NCBI GenBank assembly: GCA_030145035.1
Contig: JAQYWL010000036.1
Location: 1 to 18,256 of the forward strand
From: Desulfobacteria bacterium
Lineage (GTDB): Bacteria > Desulfobacterota > Desulfobacteria > Desulfobacterales > C00003060
DNA length: 18,256 nt
Direction of reading: 5' to 3'
Shown here: piece after piece, positions 7,220-12,552 of the stretch
Numbering within the stretch: position 1 is the first letter of the stretch
How the letters are laid out: each line of letters starts with the position of its first letter
The notes under the pieces: generated by a model
Seen by the model: only the letters and a program-made list of their open reading frames with translations
What the model was told of the DNA's origin: nothing
Databases searched by the model: none
Program-made: the position numbers and the translations under genes

Positions 7220-8193
7220 ATCCCTACGACCGCGAGATAACGTACCTTAGGGTTTCTGTAACTGACCGCTGCAACCTGCGATGCCTTTACTGCAAGCCGG
7301 TACAGGATCTCAAGCTTCTGGATCGTGCCAGTATTTTGAGCTATGAAGAGATCCTCAAGACAATCCGGGCAGCGACTGGCCTTGGCATGAAAAAGATCCG
7401 CCTGACGGGTGGGGAACCCCTGCTCCGCAGAAATTTCGTGCACTTTGTTGAGTCTGTGTGCCGCATCCCGGAGGTCGAGGATGTAAGCGTCACCACCAAT
7501 GGCTTGCTTTTGGAGAAGATGGCCCGCCCGCTCTTTGAGGCGGGTGTTCGTCGCATCAACATAAGCCTGGACACCCTGAACCCATTGAAGTATACGAAAA
7601 TCACCCGTCGCGAAGGCTTTGATGCTGTGTGGAAGGGGCTTCAGGTCGCCGAGGCAGTCGGGTTTTCGCCCATCAAGGTGAATATCGTGGCCATCAGGGG
7701 GCTCAATGATGACGAACTACTCCAGTTTGCGGGCCTTTCTGTGCGAAAGCCGTATCATATTCGATTCATCGAGTATATGCCGATTGGACGGGATAGTAAC
7801 TGGACGCCTGAAAAATATATCTCGTCAGATGAGATAAGGTCCGAACTCGAGACCTTAGGGCCTCTTCACAAGATTCCGCATTCAATTCACGACGGGCCAG
7901 CCGAGCGATATCGTTTTGAATCAGCCAAGGGGGAAATTGGTTTCATCAGTCCCCTCAGCCACCATTTCTGCCCTTCGTGTAACCGTCTCAGGCTCACGGC
8001 AGACGGCAAGGTTCGCCCATGCCTTTTCGCTGACGATGAGGTAGACATCAAGACCCCCCTTAGAAACGGATGCAGCCAGAAAGATTTGAGAGAGGTATTT
8101 CAACAAGCCATCGCCAGCAAACCGAGGCGGCATCATGCCGAAATCCTGGAAAAAGGAGAGGGTCTTCGCTCCATGTCAACTATCGGTGGGTAG
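7204..8193 (+). CDS. moaA: GTP 3',8-cyclase MoaA (molybdopterin synthesis)
   Basis: MoaA is a radical SAM enzyme that turns GTP into 3',8-cyclo-7,8-dihydro-GTP, the first step of molybdenum cofactor synthesis, working with MoaC. The 329-residue length is usual. The SAM-binding cluster is CNLRCLYC (Cys23, Cys27, Cys30), followed by LTGGEPLLR. The second 4Fe-4S cluster ligands are in HHFCPSCNRLRL and VRPCLF (Cys256, Cys259, Cys273). The protein ends in Gly-Gly, which the family needs for activity. The start inside fdhE (16-bp overlap) indicates coupled translation. No moaC or other moa/moe genes follow in the window, so the pathway is dispersed. Supply of cofactor to formate dehydrogenase is the likely reason for the pairing. 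Confidence 0.95.
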   Translation: MAPNVDPYDREITYLRVSVTDRCNLRCLYCKPVQDLKLLDRASILSYEEILKTIRAATGLGMKKIRLTGGEPLLRRNFVHFVESVCRIPEVEDVSVTTNGLLLEKMARPLFEAGVRRINISLDTLNPLKYTKITRREGFDAVWKGLQVAEAVGFSPIKVNIVAIRGLNDDELLQFAGLSVRKPYHIRFIEYMPIGRDSNWTPEKYISSDEIRSELETLGPLHKIPHSIHDGPAERYRFESAKGEIGFISPLSHHFCPSCNRLRLTADGKVRPCLFADDEVDIKTPLRNGCSQKDLREVFQQAIASKPRRHHAEILEKGEGLRSMSTIGG

Positions 8194-8313
8194 AAATAGA
8201 TTTAGAGATTTTTTGGGTAGACGAACGTATATCTTTTGGAGCAATCTTTGGTGAATTTAGTTCCTTAGTTCTGAAATTCGTGTTTTTTCTGGCAGAAAAT
8301 CTTAAAGGACAAT

Positions 8314-8345
8314 CACGAAAGCACGAAATGACGAAAGCACGAAAG
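8314..8345 (+). repeat. Four 8-bp units CACGAAAG-type
   Basis: Four consecutive octamers, CACGAAAG, CACGAAAT, GACGAAAG and CACGAAAG, fill 32 bases without gaps. The unit is the complement of the block at 8471-8502. Simple slippage repeats of this type are, from memory, frequent in deltaproteobacterial intergenic DNA. Confidence 0.75.
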
Positions 8346-8470
8346 AGAAAAAGAATGAAAAAGGCCAAAGCCTAAACAAATGCAATGCACCGAAATCGAA
8401 TATGAGAAACTTTGGTGATTTGTCATTGGGATTTGACTCGACATTTGATTTTAGTATCTGAAATTGCATC

Positions 8471-8502
8471 TTTTCGTGTTTTCGTGTTTTCGTGTTTTCG
8501 TG
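8471..8502 (-). repeat. Four 8-bp units TTTTCGTG (inverse of 8314-8345)
   Basis: Four identical TTTTCGTG octamers, equal to CACGAAAA on the minus strand, lie 125 bases after the first block. The two blocks are inverted to each other, so transcripts through both could pair into a stem of about 32 bp with a few mismatches. Confidence 0.8.
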
Positions 8503-8556
8503 ATAAGTTTATTTTTTTTGGTTCCGGCTTGTCCGGGTTACGAATTGAGGTATTAA

Positions 8557-8817
8557 ATGATGAAGTGTCCTCATTGCAATGCTGATCTCCCATCGCGGGA
8601 GTGCCCTGAATGCCATGAAATAATCCCCGTTGATGGAACATTCTGCGCCCACTGCGGGGCAGAGATACCTCGCCGTGATGCAGCAGCAGAATCGAGTGAA
8701 GATGGGATTGATTTTTCAAAGCGGATTCTATGCAGTGACGGCACCTGCATCGGGATCATCAACAAAGACGGCTTTTGCAGTGAATGCGGAAAGCGATACA
8801 CCGGGGAAGCAGAATAG
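8557..8817 (+). CDS. Cysteine-rich zinc-ribbon protein
   Basis: The 86-residue product has ten cysteines in five pairs: Cys4/Cys7 (CPHC), Cys16/Cys19 (CPEC), Cys30/Cys33 (CAHC), Cys59/Cys64 (CSDGTC) and Cys74/Cys77 (CSEC). The first half is a double-zinc-ribbon type seen in many small bacterial proteins. The second half (RILCSDGTCIGIINKDGFCSECGK, split here as two CxnC knuckles) is a distinct unit I recall as recurrent in deltaproteobacterial proteins. No catalytic domain is present; zinc binding for protein or nucleic-acid contact is likely. GAGGT precedes the ATG by about 5 bases, with a second ATG directly after, so M1 or M2 may be used. It lies 31 bases upstream of queD; shared transcription is possible, function is unknown. 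Confidence 0.75.
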   Translation: MMKCPHCNADLPSRECPECHEIIPVDGTFCAHCGAEIPRRDAAAESSEDGIDFSKRILCSDGTCIGIINKDGFCSECGKRYTGEAE

Positions 8818-8823
8818 CTATAT

Positions 8824-8846
8824 ATAAAATCGCGGAGCGATTTTAT
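8824..8846 (+). promoter_or_regulatory. 10-bp hairpin enclosing the queD ribosome binding site
   Basis: ATAAAATCGC and GCGATTTTAT form a perfect 10-bp stem around a GGA loop, ending two bases before the queD ATG at 8849. GGAG (8834-8837), in and next to the loop, is the only Shine-Dalgarno-like sequence at a useful distance (11 bases). The structure could limit queD translation, or act as a weak terminator for the zinc-ribbon gene ending at 8817. Confidence 0.55.
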
Positions 8847-8848
8847 TC

Positions 8849-9220
8849 ATGTATGAATTGAAAGTCATAACAAACTTCTCTGCTGCCCATCAGCTCAAGA
8901 ACTTCGATGGGGCATGTGAAGGCCTACATGGACACAACTGGAAAATTGAGGTCTGTGTCACTTCAGACGTCCTAAACGAGGCGGAGATAGTAGTCGATTT
9001 TAGAGTTCTGAAACAACATGTGAATGCCGTCATGGCGAGTTTGGACCATAAGTTCCTGAACGATCTGGAGGCATTCAAGGACCAGAACCCCTCTTCAGAA
9101 AACATTGCAAGGTATGTGGCGGAACAACTATCCCTGTTGCTGCAAGCCCCGGAAATCAAGGTAAGCCGTGTGACCGCCTGGGAGTCTGAAACCGCCTGCG
9201 CAACATACTACCCATCATAG
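8849..9220 (+). CDS. queD: 6-carboxy-tetrahydropterin synthase (QueD family)
   Basis: This 123-residue protein is a member of the QueD/6-pyruvoyl-tetrahydropterin synthase family, which makes 6-carboxy-5,6,7,8-tetrahydropterin from dihydroneopterin triphosphate in the queuosine pathway. Zinc ligands are His14 (FSAAHQL), His27 and His29 (LHGHNW). The catalytic cysteine is Cys23 in ACEGLHGHNW, with Asp66-His67 (SLDHKFLN) and Glu112 (AWESE) completing the site. PSSENIA is the usual family segment. The Cys residue and spacing fit QueD rather than the eukaryotic PTPS type. No queC, queE or queF is adjacent. The stop lies only five bases from the stop of the convergent hybrid kinase and no hairpin separates them, so the two transcripts probably overlap at their 3' ends. 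Confidence 0.92.
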   Translation: MYELKVITNFSAAHQLKNFDGACEGLHGHNWKIEVCVTSDVLNEAEIVVDFRVLKQHVNAVMASLDHKFLNDLEAFKDQNPSSENIARYVAEQLSLLLQAPEIKVSRVTAWESETACATYYPS

Positions 9221-9225
9221 CTGAT

Positions 9226-11232
9226 CTATTTTTTTTCCAGAATGTCCATTATTCTTCCGGACAGCTCTTTCATGCTGAACGGCTTCTGAATAAATCCATT
9301 ACAGCCTCGTTCCAGTATCTCGCTGGCTTCACCATCAATACTGAAACCACTTGAAAGCAAGGCTTTTATATCCGGGTTGATCTCCTTCATGCGGTCATAG
9401 GCTTCACCACCACCCATATTGGGCATAACCATGTCCAAAAGGACGATGTCTATTTCATCCCGATTTTTCTTGTAAGCTTCAACGGCCTTTTTTCCGTCTT
9501 TGGCTGTGAGTACCCGGTAGCCCATCCCCTCCAACAACTCCTTGCCTACTTCCAGGATGACCTCTTCATCATCCACCAGGAGCACAGTTCCGGTTCCCTT
9601 AATCAATTGGTCAGCAGTTTTGACAGTTTTCTGCACCTTTTTTCCCGACGCAGGCAGATAAATCCTGAAGGTCGCGCCTTGCCCTTTCTTGGAATCGACC
9701 TCAATATATCCGCCATGGCCCTTTATGATACCGTAAGCAGAAGCCAGACCAAGACCTGTGCCCCGGCCCATCTCCTTGGTGGTAAAGAATGGATCAAATA
9801 TGCGCTCCACGGTTTCTTTATCCATGCCTATGCCTGTGTCGGTAACCGTTAACAGCACATAGTCGCCCGGTTTTGGATCATACAGCTCGCCCTTCATATC
9901 ATCGTGGGTGGTATTCATGGTTTTCAAGATAAGATCCCCACCGCTAGACATGGCATCTCCAGCATTTACAAACAGATTCAAAAGCACCTGCTCTATCTGT
10001 GCTCGGTCTGCCTCTATTGCAAATAAGTCTTCGGCAAGCTCTTGATGAATCGTAATCTCCTTTCTCGTTCTGCCAAATGTCTCAGAGGTCTCTCCCACTA
10101 ATTGGTTCAGGTCAACGGGCTTGACCTCATATTTTCCCTTCCTGGCGTACCCCAGAAGGAGCCTGGTTAGTTTAGCCCCGCTTTGAATCTGCCTTTCAAT
10201 GCTCTTTAGTCGTTCATAATGTGGATGCGAAGAATCGATGTCCAAAAGCATCAAGGAGATATTTCCTTGAGTTCCCATGAGTAGGTTGTTGAAGTCGTGA
10301 GCTATACCACCAGCAAGGGTACCGATGGCTTCCATCTTCTGGGCTTGCTGAAATTGGGCTTCAAGACGCTTCCATTTGGTAATGTCCTTTAGGGTATGAG
10401 TATAACCTGTCAGTTTCCCTTGACGATCCAGTATGGGGGAAGTAGAGCATATAAAGGTCCCACCTAAACGAGGTTCGGTTATCTCTGTGGTGTGGGGCTC
10501 CAACGTTTTCATGGTGAGCACCAACGGGCATCTCCTTATTGGATGGCTTTGCCCGTGTACCGCCTCATAACATTTTTTGCCCAGTAATCTTTCTTTGGTG
10601 GTGTTCAAAGCTTCTGCTGCAGCCCTGTTCACGCGAAAAACCTGGTGCTCATTGTCCAGGAGCATAACCATGTCGGTTATAGCATCAAATGTGTTTTCCC
10701 AGTCTTCCTTCGCTCGAGCCAGCGCCTCCGCTGTCCGCTTGCGTTCCGTCATTTCTTCATTGAGTTGCTGTGCATAGATGATCGATTGTTCATAAGCAAC
10801 TTGCAGCCTGCGAGCACTTTCCCGCAGCGCCGCCTCCGCCCGTTTGCGCTCGCCATTCAATCTTTTTTGCTCAATGGCATTTTCTACCGTCTTTAACAAT
10901 TCCTCATGCTCGAACGGCTTCCTGAGATAATCGTAGACCCCATGCCTCAGCGCCGCTACGGCTGATTCTACGGAAGCATGGCCAGTAATAACGATGATCA
11001 AGGTCTCCGGACTTTGACCTTTTATATAGTCCATAACCTGGCGGCCACCCATGTCCGGCATAACCATGTCCAAAAGGACAAGGTTAAAGTTGTTCTTGGA
11101 CAGATATTCTACAGCTTCCTTACCACCATTGCTTGTATGTATTTCATAGCCATAGTGGCTTAACAGCATTTTCAGACTGATACACATACGGGGTTCATCA
11201 TCGACTATGAGAATTTTGGGTGTGTAGGACAT
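9226..11232 (-). CDS. Hybrid sensor kinase: REC-PAS-HisKA-HATPase-REC
   Basis: The 668-residue protein has no membrane helix. Receiver 1 (about 5-120) has Asp11-Asp12, phospho-acceptor Asp55 and Lys105. A coiled linker (about 120-175) precedes a PAS domain (about 175-290) that contains KKCYEAVHG and RRCPLVLT (Cys221, Cys235). HisKA has GGIAHDFNNLL (His312); the HATPase has NLFVNAGDA (Asn423), DTGIGMD and GTGLGL. The terminal receiver (about 548-668) has Asp554-Asp555, Asp600 and Lys650. The protein therefore receives phosphate at its N-terminus, modulates a cytoplasmic kinase and passes phosphate to its own second receiver. No DNA-binding or histidine phosphotransfer domain is seen here. Only a weak AAGAAG precedes the ATG. 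A small ORF lies 15 bases upstream in the same direction. The signal is unknown; the PAS cysteines suggest a cofactor or redox input but are not proof. Confidence 0.9.
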   Translation of the reverse strand: MSYTPKILIVDDEPRMCISLKMLLSHYGYEIHTSNGGKEAVEYLSKNNFNLVLLDMVMPDMGGRQVMDYIKGQSPETLIIVITGHASVESAVAALRHGVYDYLRKPFEHEELLKTVENAIEQKRLNGERKRAEAALRESARRLQVAYEQSIIYAQQLNEEMTERKRTAEALARAKEDWENTFDAITDMVMLLDNEHQVFRVNRAAAEALNTTKERLLGKKCYEAVHGQSHPIRRCPLVLTMKTLEPHTTEITEPRLGGTFICSTSPILDRQGKLTGYTHTLKDITKWKRLEAQFQQAQKMEAIGTLAGGIAHDFNNLLMGTQGNISLMLLDIDSSHPHYERLKSIERQIQSGAKLTRLLLGYARKGKYEVKPVDLNQLVGETSETFGRTRKEITIHQELAEDLFAIEADRAQIEQVLLNLFVNAGDAMSSGGDLILKTMNTTHDDMKGELYDPKPGDYVLLTVTDTGIGMDKETVERIFDPFFTTKEMGRGTGLGLASAYGIIKGHGGYIEVDSKKGQGATFRIYLPASGKKVQKTVKTADQLIKGTGTVLLVDDEEVILEVGKELLEGMGYRVLTAKDGKKAVEAYKKNRDEIDIVLLDMVMPNMGGGEAYDRMKEINPDIKALLSSGFSIDGEASEILERGCNGFIQKPFSMKELSGRIMDILEKK

Positions 11233-11247
11233 GACTATCTTCTTACT

Positions 11248-11517
11248 CTATCCCAAGCTGTCCTTGAAGGCGTTCCAGTTAATCAGCATGTCAGCCATGC
11301 CGTGGTAAATCGAGCGGGTTTGAGGACTCACGCACCCGAGTCTTTTCATGGCTTCCTTTGCCCGTTTTTCAAGCCCCTCTATTTTCTTGTCAGCCTCTCC
11401 GATCTCATGACTCACATCTGACCCGCTGTCAAGCTCCAGTTTGAACCGTGCCGGCCAGGCTTTGGCATCTGAAAGTTCTTGTAGCAGCCGGGTTGTGGTA
11501 TCATCCGCAGACATCAT
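11248..11517 (-). CDS. Small helical protein upstream of hybrid kinase
   Basis: The reading gives 89 residues from the ATG at 11517, or 91 from an ATG at 11523. GGAGG lies 9 bases from the former and only 3 from the latter, so the later start is preferred. The product is soluble, charged and largely helical, with KKIEGLEKRAKEAMKRLG as a likely coiled segment and one cysteine. I recognise no family. It ends 15 bases before the hybrid kinase ATG, so the two are probably one transcription unit, and it may be a partner or regulator of the kinase. TTGACA occurs on the minus strand at 11582-11577, but the matching -10 (CAGACT) is poor. Its coding status rests on the ribosome binding site and tight linkage. 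Confidence 0.6.
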   Translation of the reverse strand: MMSADDTTTRLLQELSDAKAWPARFKLELDSGSDVSHEIGEADKKIEGLEKRAKEAMKRLGCVSPQTRSIYHGMADMLINWNAFKDSLG

Positions 11518-11657
11518 GATCATTCACCTCCGTAACCCGTCTCCCATAAAACCAGTCTGTCAGATCGTGTGCATGCTGTCAAGCAATCCATCTGGGCAGG
11601 GCAACGTCAAGGTAAGGATTAACATAATGTTTTACAATGAAATTTGCCTCATTCCTA

Positions 11658-11707
11658 AAATCCCCCCTTACTCCCCCCTTTGACAAAGGGGGGAGTAAGG
11701 GGGATTT
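11658..11707. repeat. Near-perfect 24-bp inverted repeat of C/G runs
   Basis: The left arm reads AAAT, six C, TTACT, six C, TTTG; the right arm is its complement with one G fewer in one run. The centre is TTTGACAAA. A further imperfect copy of the GGGGGATTTT end follows to 11717. I recall this C-run/TTTG form as a dispersed intergenic repeat in many bacteria; a genome search would show copy number. Confidence 0.8.
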
Positions 11708-11856
11708 AGGGGGATTTTCATGCTTGCGCGCAACCTGACTTTGACGGAGTCTTGCTGGGCGGGGCTGGTGTCGGTGTCATGTTTGAAAGATCGCCGCAGG
11801 ATCGCTGTTTTTGCAACGGAAGCCATAAAGGCTTGACAGGATCTCGACTAAGCGCG

Positions 11857-11960
11857 TATAGTGAACCTGGCTTCGCTTCGCTCCCTCCGGGGCGTAGGCC
11901 CTACGGGCCGGAGCCGCAATTAGCCTGCCCTGCCCGCCCTGGCGCTCATGCTTACTATAG
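11857..11960. repeat. Folded element with TATAGT ends and central hairpin
   Basis: The ends carry an inverted TATAGT / ACTATA pair, and the centre (11885-11913) is an inverted repeat CTCCGG ... CGTAG-GCC-CTACG ... CCGGAG. The whole stretch is GC-rich compared with its flanks and could be a small mobile or structured element. The end match is short, so the boundaries are tentative. Confidence 0.4.
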
Positions 11961-11977
11961 CTATCAAGCTGGCAAAT

Positions 11978-12046
11978 CAGGTCTGGGCCAGGGGCGCACA
12001 CATCAATGTATAAGCACATAGCCTGTTAGCCAGGTCTGGGCCAGGG
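11978..12046 (+). repeat. 16-base direct repeat CAGGTCTGGGCCAGGG
   Basis: Identical copies lie at 11978-11993 and 12031-12046, separated by 37 bases. They may be target-site or recombination duplications left by the neighbouring repeat elements, or two copies of a small dispersed repeat. Confidence 0.6.
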
Positions 12047-12089
12047 AGTATTGGAGCAATGGAGTACTACTCCAGTACTCCAACACTCC
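12045..12089. repeat. GGAGTA-rich imperfect hairpin
   Basis: GGAGTATTGGAGCAATGGAG and the complementary CTCCAGTACTCCAACACTCC form a stem of about 21 bp with a few mismatches around a short CTA-containing centre. Each arm is itself made of roughly 8-base GGAGTATT-type units. It lies about 80 bases upstream of the cooT start and has no T-run. Confidence 0.65.
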
Positions 12090-12166
12090 ATGTGAATGGT
12101 ATGAATTGACTGTCACCAAAAACTTCCTGATTTCAACGAGTTGTAGAAATTCCGAAACGTGTAATT

Positions 12167-12361
12167 ATGTGTGAAGCGAATGCATATGTGCTAAAGGACG
12201 GCAAGGAAGAGCTCTTCCTGGAGGCTTTGGACACGGTAGAGCCTGACGATGGGAGGCTCCGACTCACCAGCATATTTGGTGAGCAGAAATTTATAAAGGG
12301 AAAAATTACCCATCTCTCACTCGTGGACCACAAAGTCATTATTGAACAAACGGATGAATAA
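12167..12361 (+). CDS. cooT: CooT-family nickel-binding protein
   Basis: This 64-residue protein starts with MCEANAYVLKDGKEELFLE and continues with a beta-rich body (IFGEQKFIKGKI, LSLVDHKVIIE). That start is characteristic of CooT proteins, small homodimers that bind nickel with the conserved second-position cysteine and support maturation of nickel carbon monoxide dehydrogenase. Here the cysteine is Cys2. No coo/acs genes lie within the window, so it is an orphan copy, as is common for the wider family in anaerobes. The ATG has no clear ribosome binding site; the usual family N-terminus fixes the start. The role in nickel delivery or storage is from family knowledge and the exact client is unknown. 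Confidence 0.85.
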   Translation: MCEANAYVLKDGKEELFLEALDTVEPDDGRLRLTSIFGEQKFIKGKITHLSLVDHKVIIEQTDE

Positions 12362-12391
12362 AGAGTCGATTTCCCGAAAGAAAAGGGTGGC

Positions 12392-12467
12392 TGGTGGAGC
12401 TGAGGGGGATCGAACCCCTGACCTCATGACTGCCAGTCATGCGCTCTCCCGGCTGAGCTACAGCCCC
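12392..12467 (-). tRNA. tRNA-Ala (GGC anticodon)
   Basis: The minus strand reads as a complete 76-nt cloverleaf: acceptor GGGGCTG paired with CAGCTCC (one G-U), D arm GCTC...GAGC, anticodon stem CATGA/TCATG with loop CTGGCAG (anticodon GGC, reading GCC alanine codons), a 5-base variable loop, and T arm AGGGG-TTCGATC-CCCCT. The discriminator is A and CCA is encoded. It stands alone between cooT and the helicase gene. No duplicated 3' end or integrase suggesting use as an attachment site is visible. Confidence 0.96.
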
Positions 12468-12480
12468 ATCCGAAAAAGAT

Positions 12481-12509
12481 ATTATAACAATGCGGAACTC
12501 TGCTGTCAA
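12481..12509 (-). promoter_or_regulatory. Consensus sigma-70 promoter of the tRNA
   Basis: On the minus strand TTGACA (12509-12504), exactly 17 bases, and TATAAT (12486-12481) match the consensus in all twelve positions. The tRNA 5' end is 13 bases after the -10 box, fitting a short 5' leader. The promoter lies inside the first codons of the longest possible helicase frame (12490), which argues for a later helicase start. Confidence 0.9.
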
Positions 12510-12552
12510 TCTTCTTTTTGGCCTGTTTGAATCGATACCCCTTTCCCACCTT

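Larger units (their letters stand above)
8194..8556. other. Intergenic region with inverted 8-bp repeat blocks
   Basis: About 360 bases lie between moaA and the zinc-ribbon gene. They contain two repeat blocks, listed separately, in opposite orientation. The small open frames here read as repeat-encoded basic peptides (for example RKHEMTKARKRKRMKK) and are not convincing genes. A short CCGG-CTTGT-CCGG hairpin lies at about 8524-8536, before the zinc-ribbon start. Confidence 0.6.
11524..12166. other. Non-coding repeat island
   Basis: This 640-base stretch has no convincing gene. It holds a long C/G-run inverted repeat, a folded segment with a central hairpin, a 16-base direct repeat and a GGAGTA-rich inverted repeat, all listed separately. 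Open frames through it are low-complexity shadows of these repeats. Confidence 0.65.

Noticed and set aside
8070..8375. Open frame overlapping the moaA 3' end
   Set aside because: It is out of frame within a clear gene and ends in repeat-coded basic residues; moaA accounts for the sequence.
8314..8502. Possible CRISPR array (regular short repeats)
   Set aside because: The units are 8 bp with no spacers and no cas genes are nearby; they are simple tandem repeats.
11752..12021. Plus and minus frames in the repeat island
   Set aside because: Both strands are open over the same GC-rich folded repeat, neither has a ribosome binding site or domain, and composition follows the repeats.
12392..12467. 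tRNA as an integration site for a mobile island
   Set aside because: No integrase, and no second copy of the tRNA 3' end was seen in the window.
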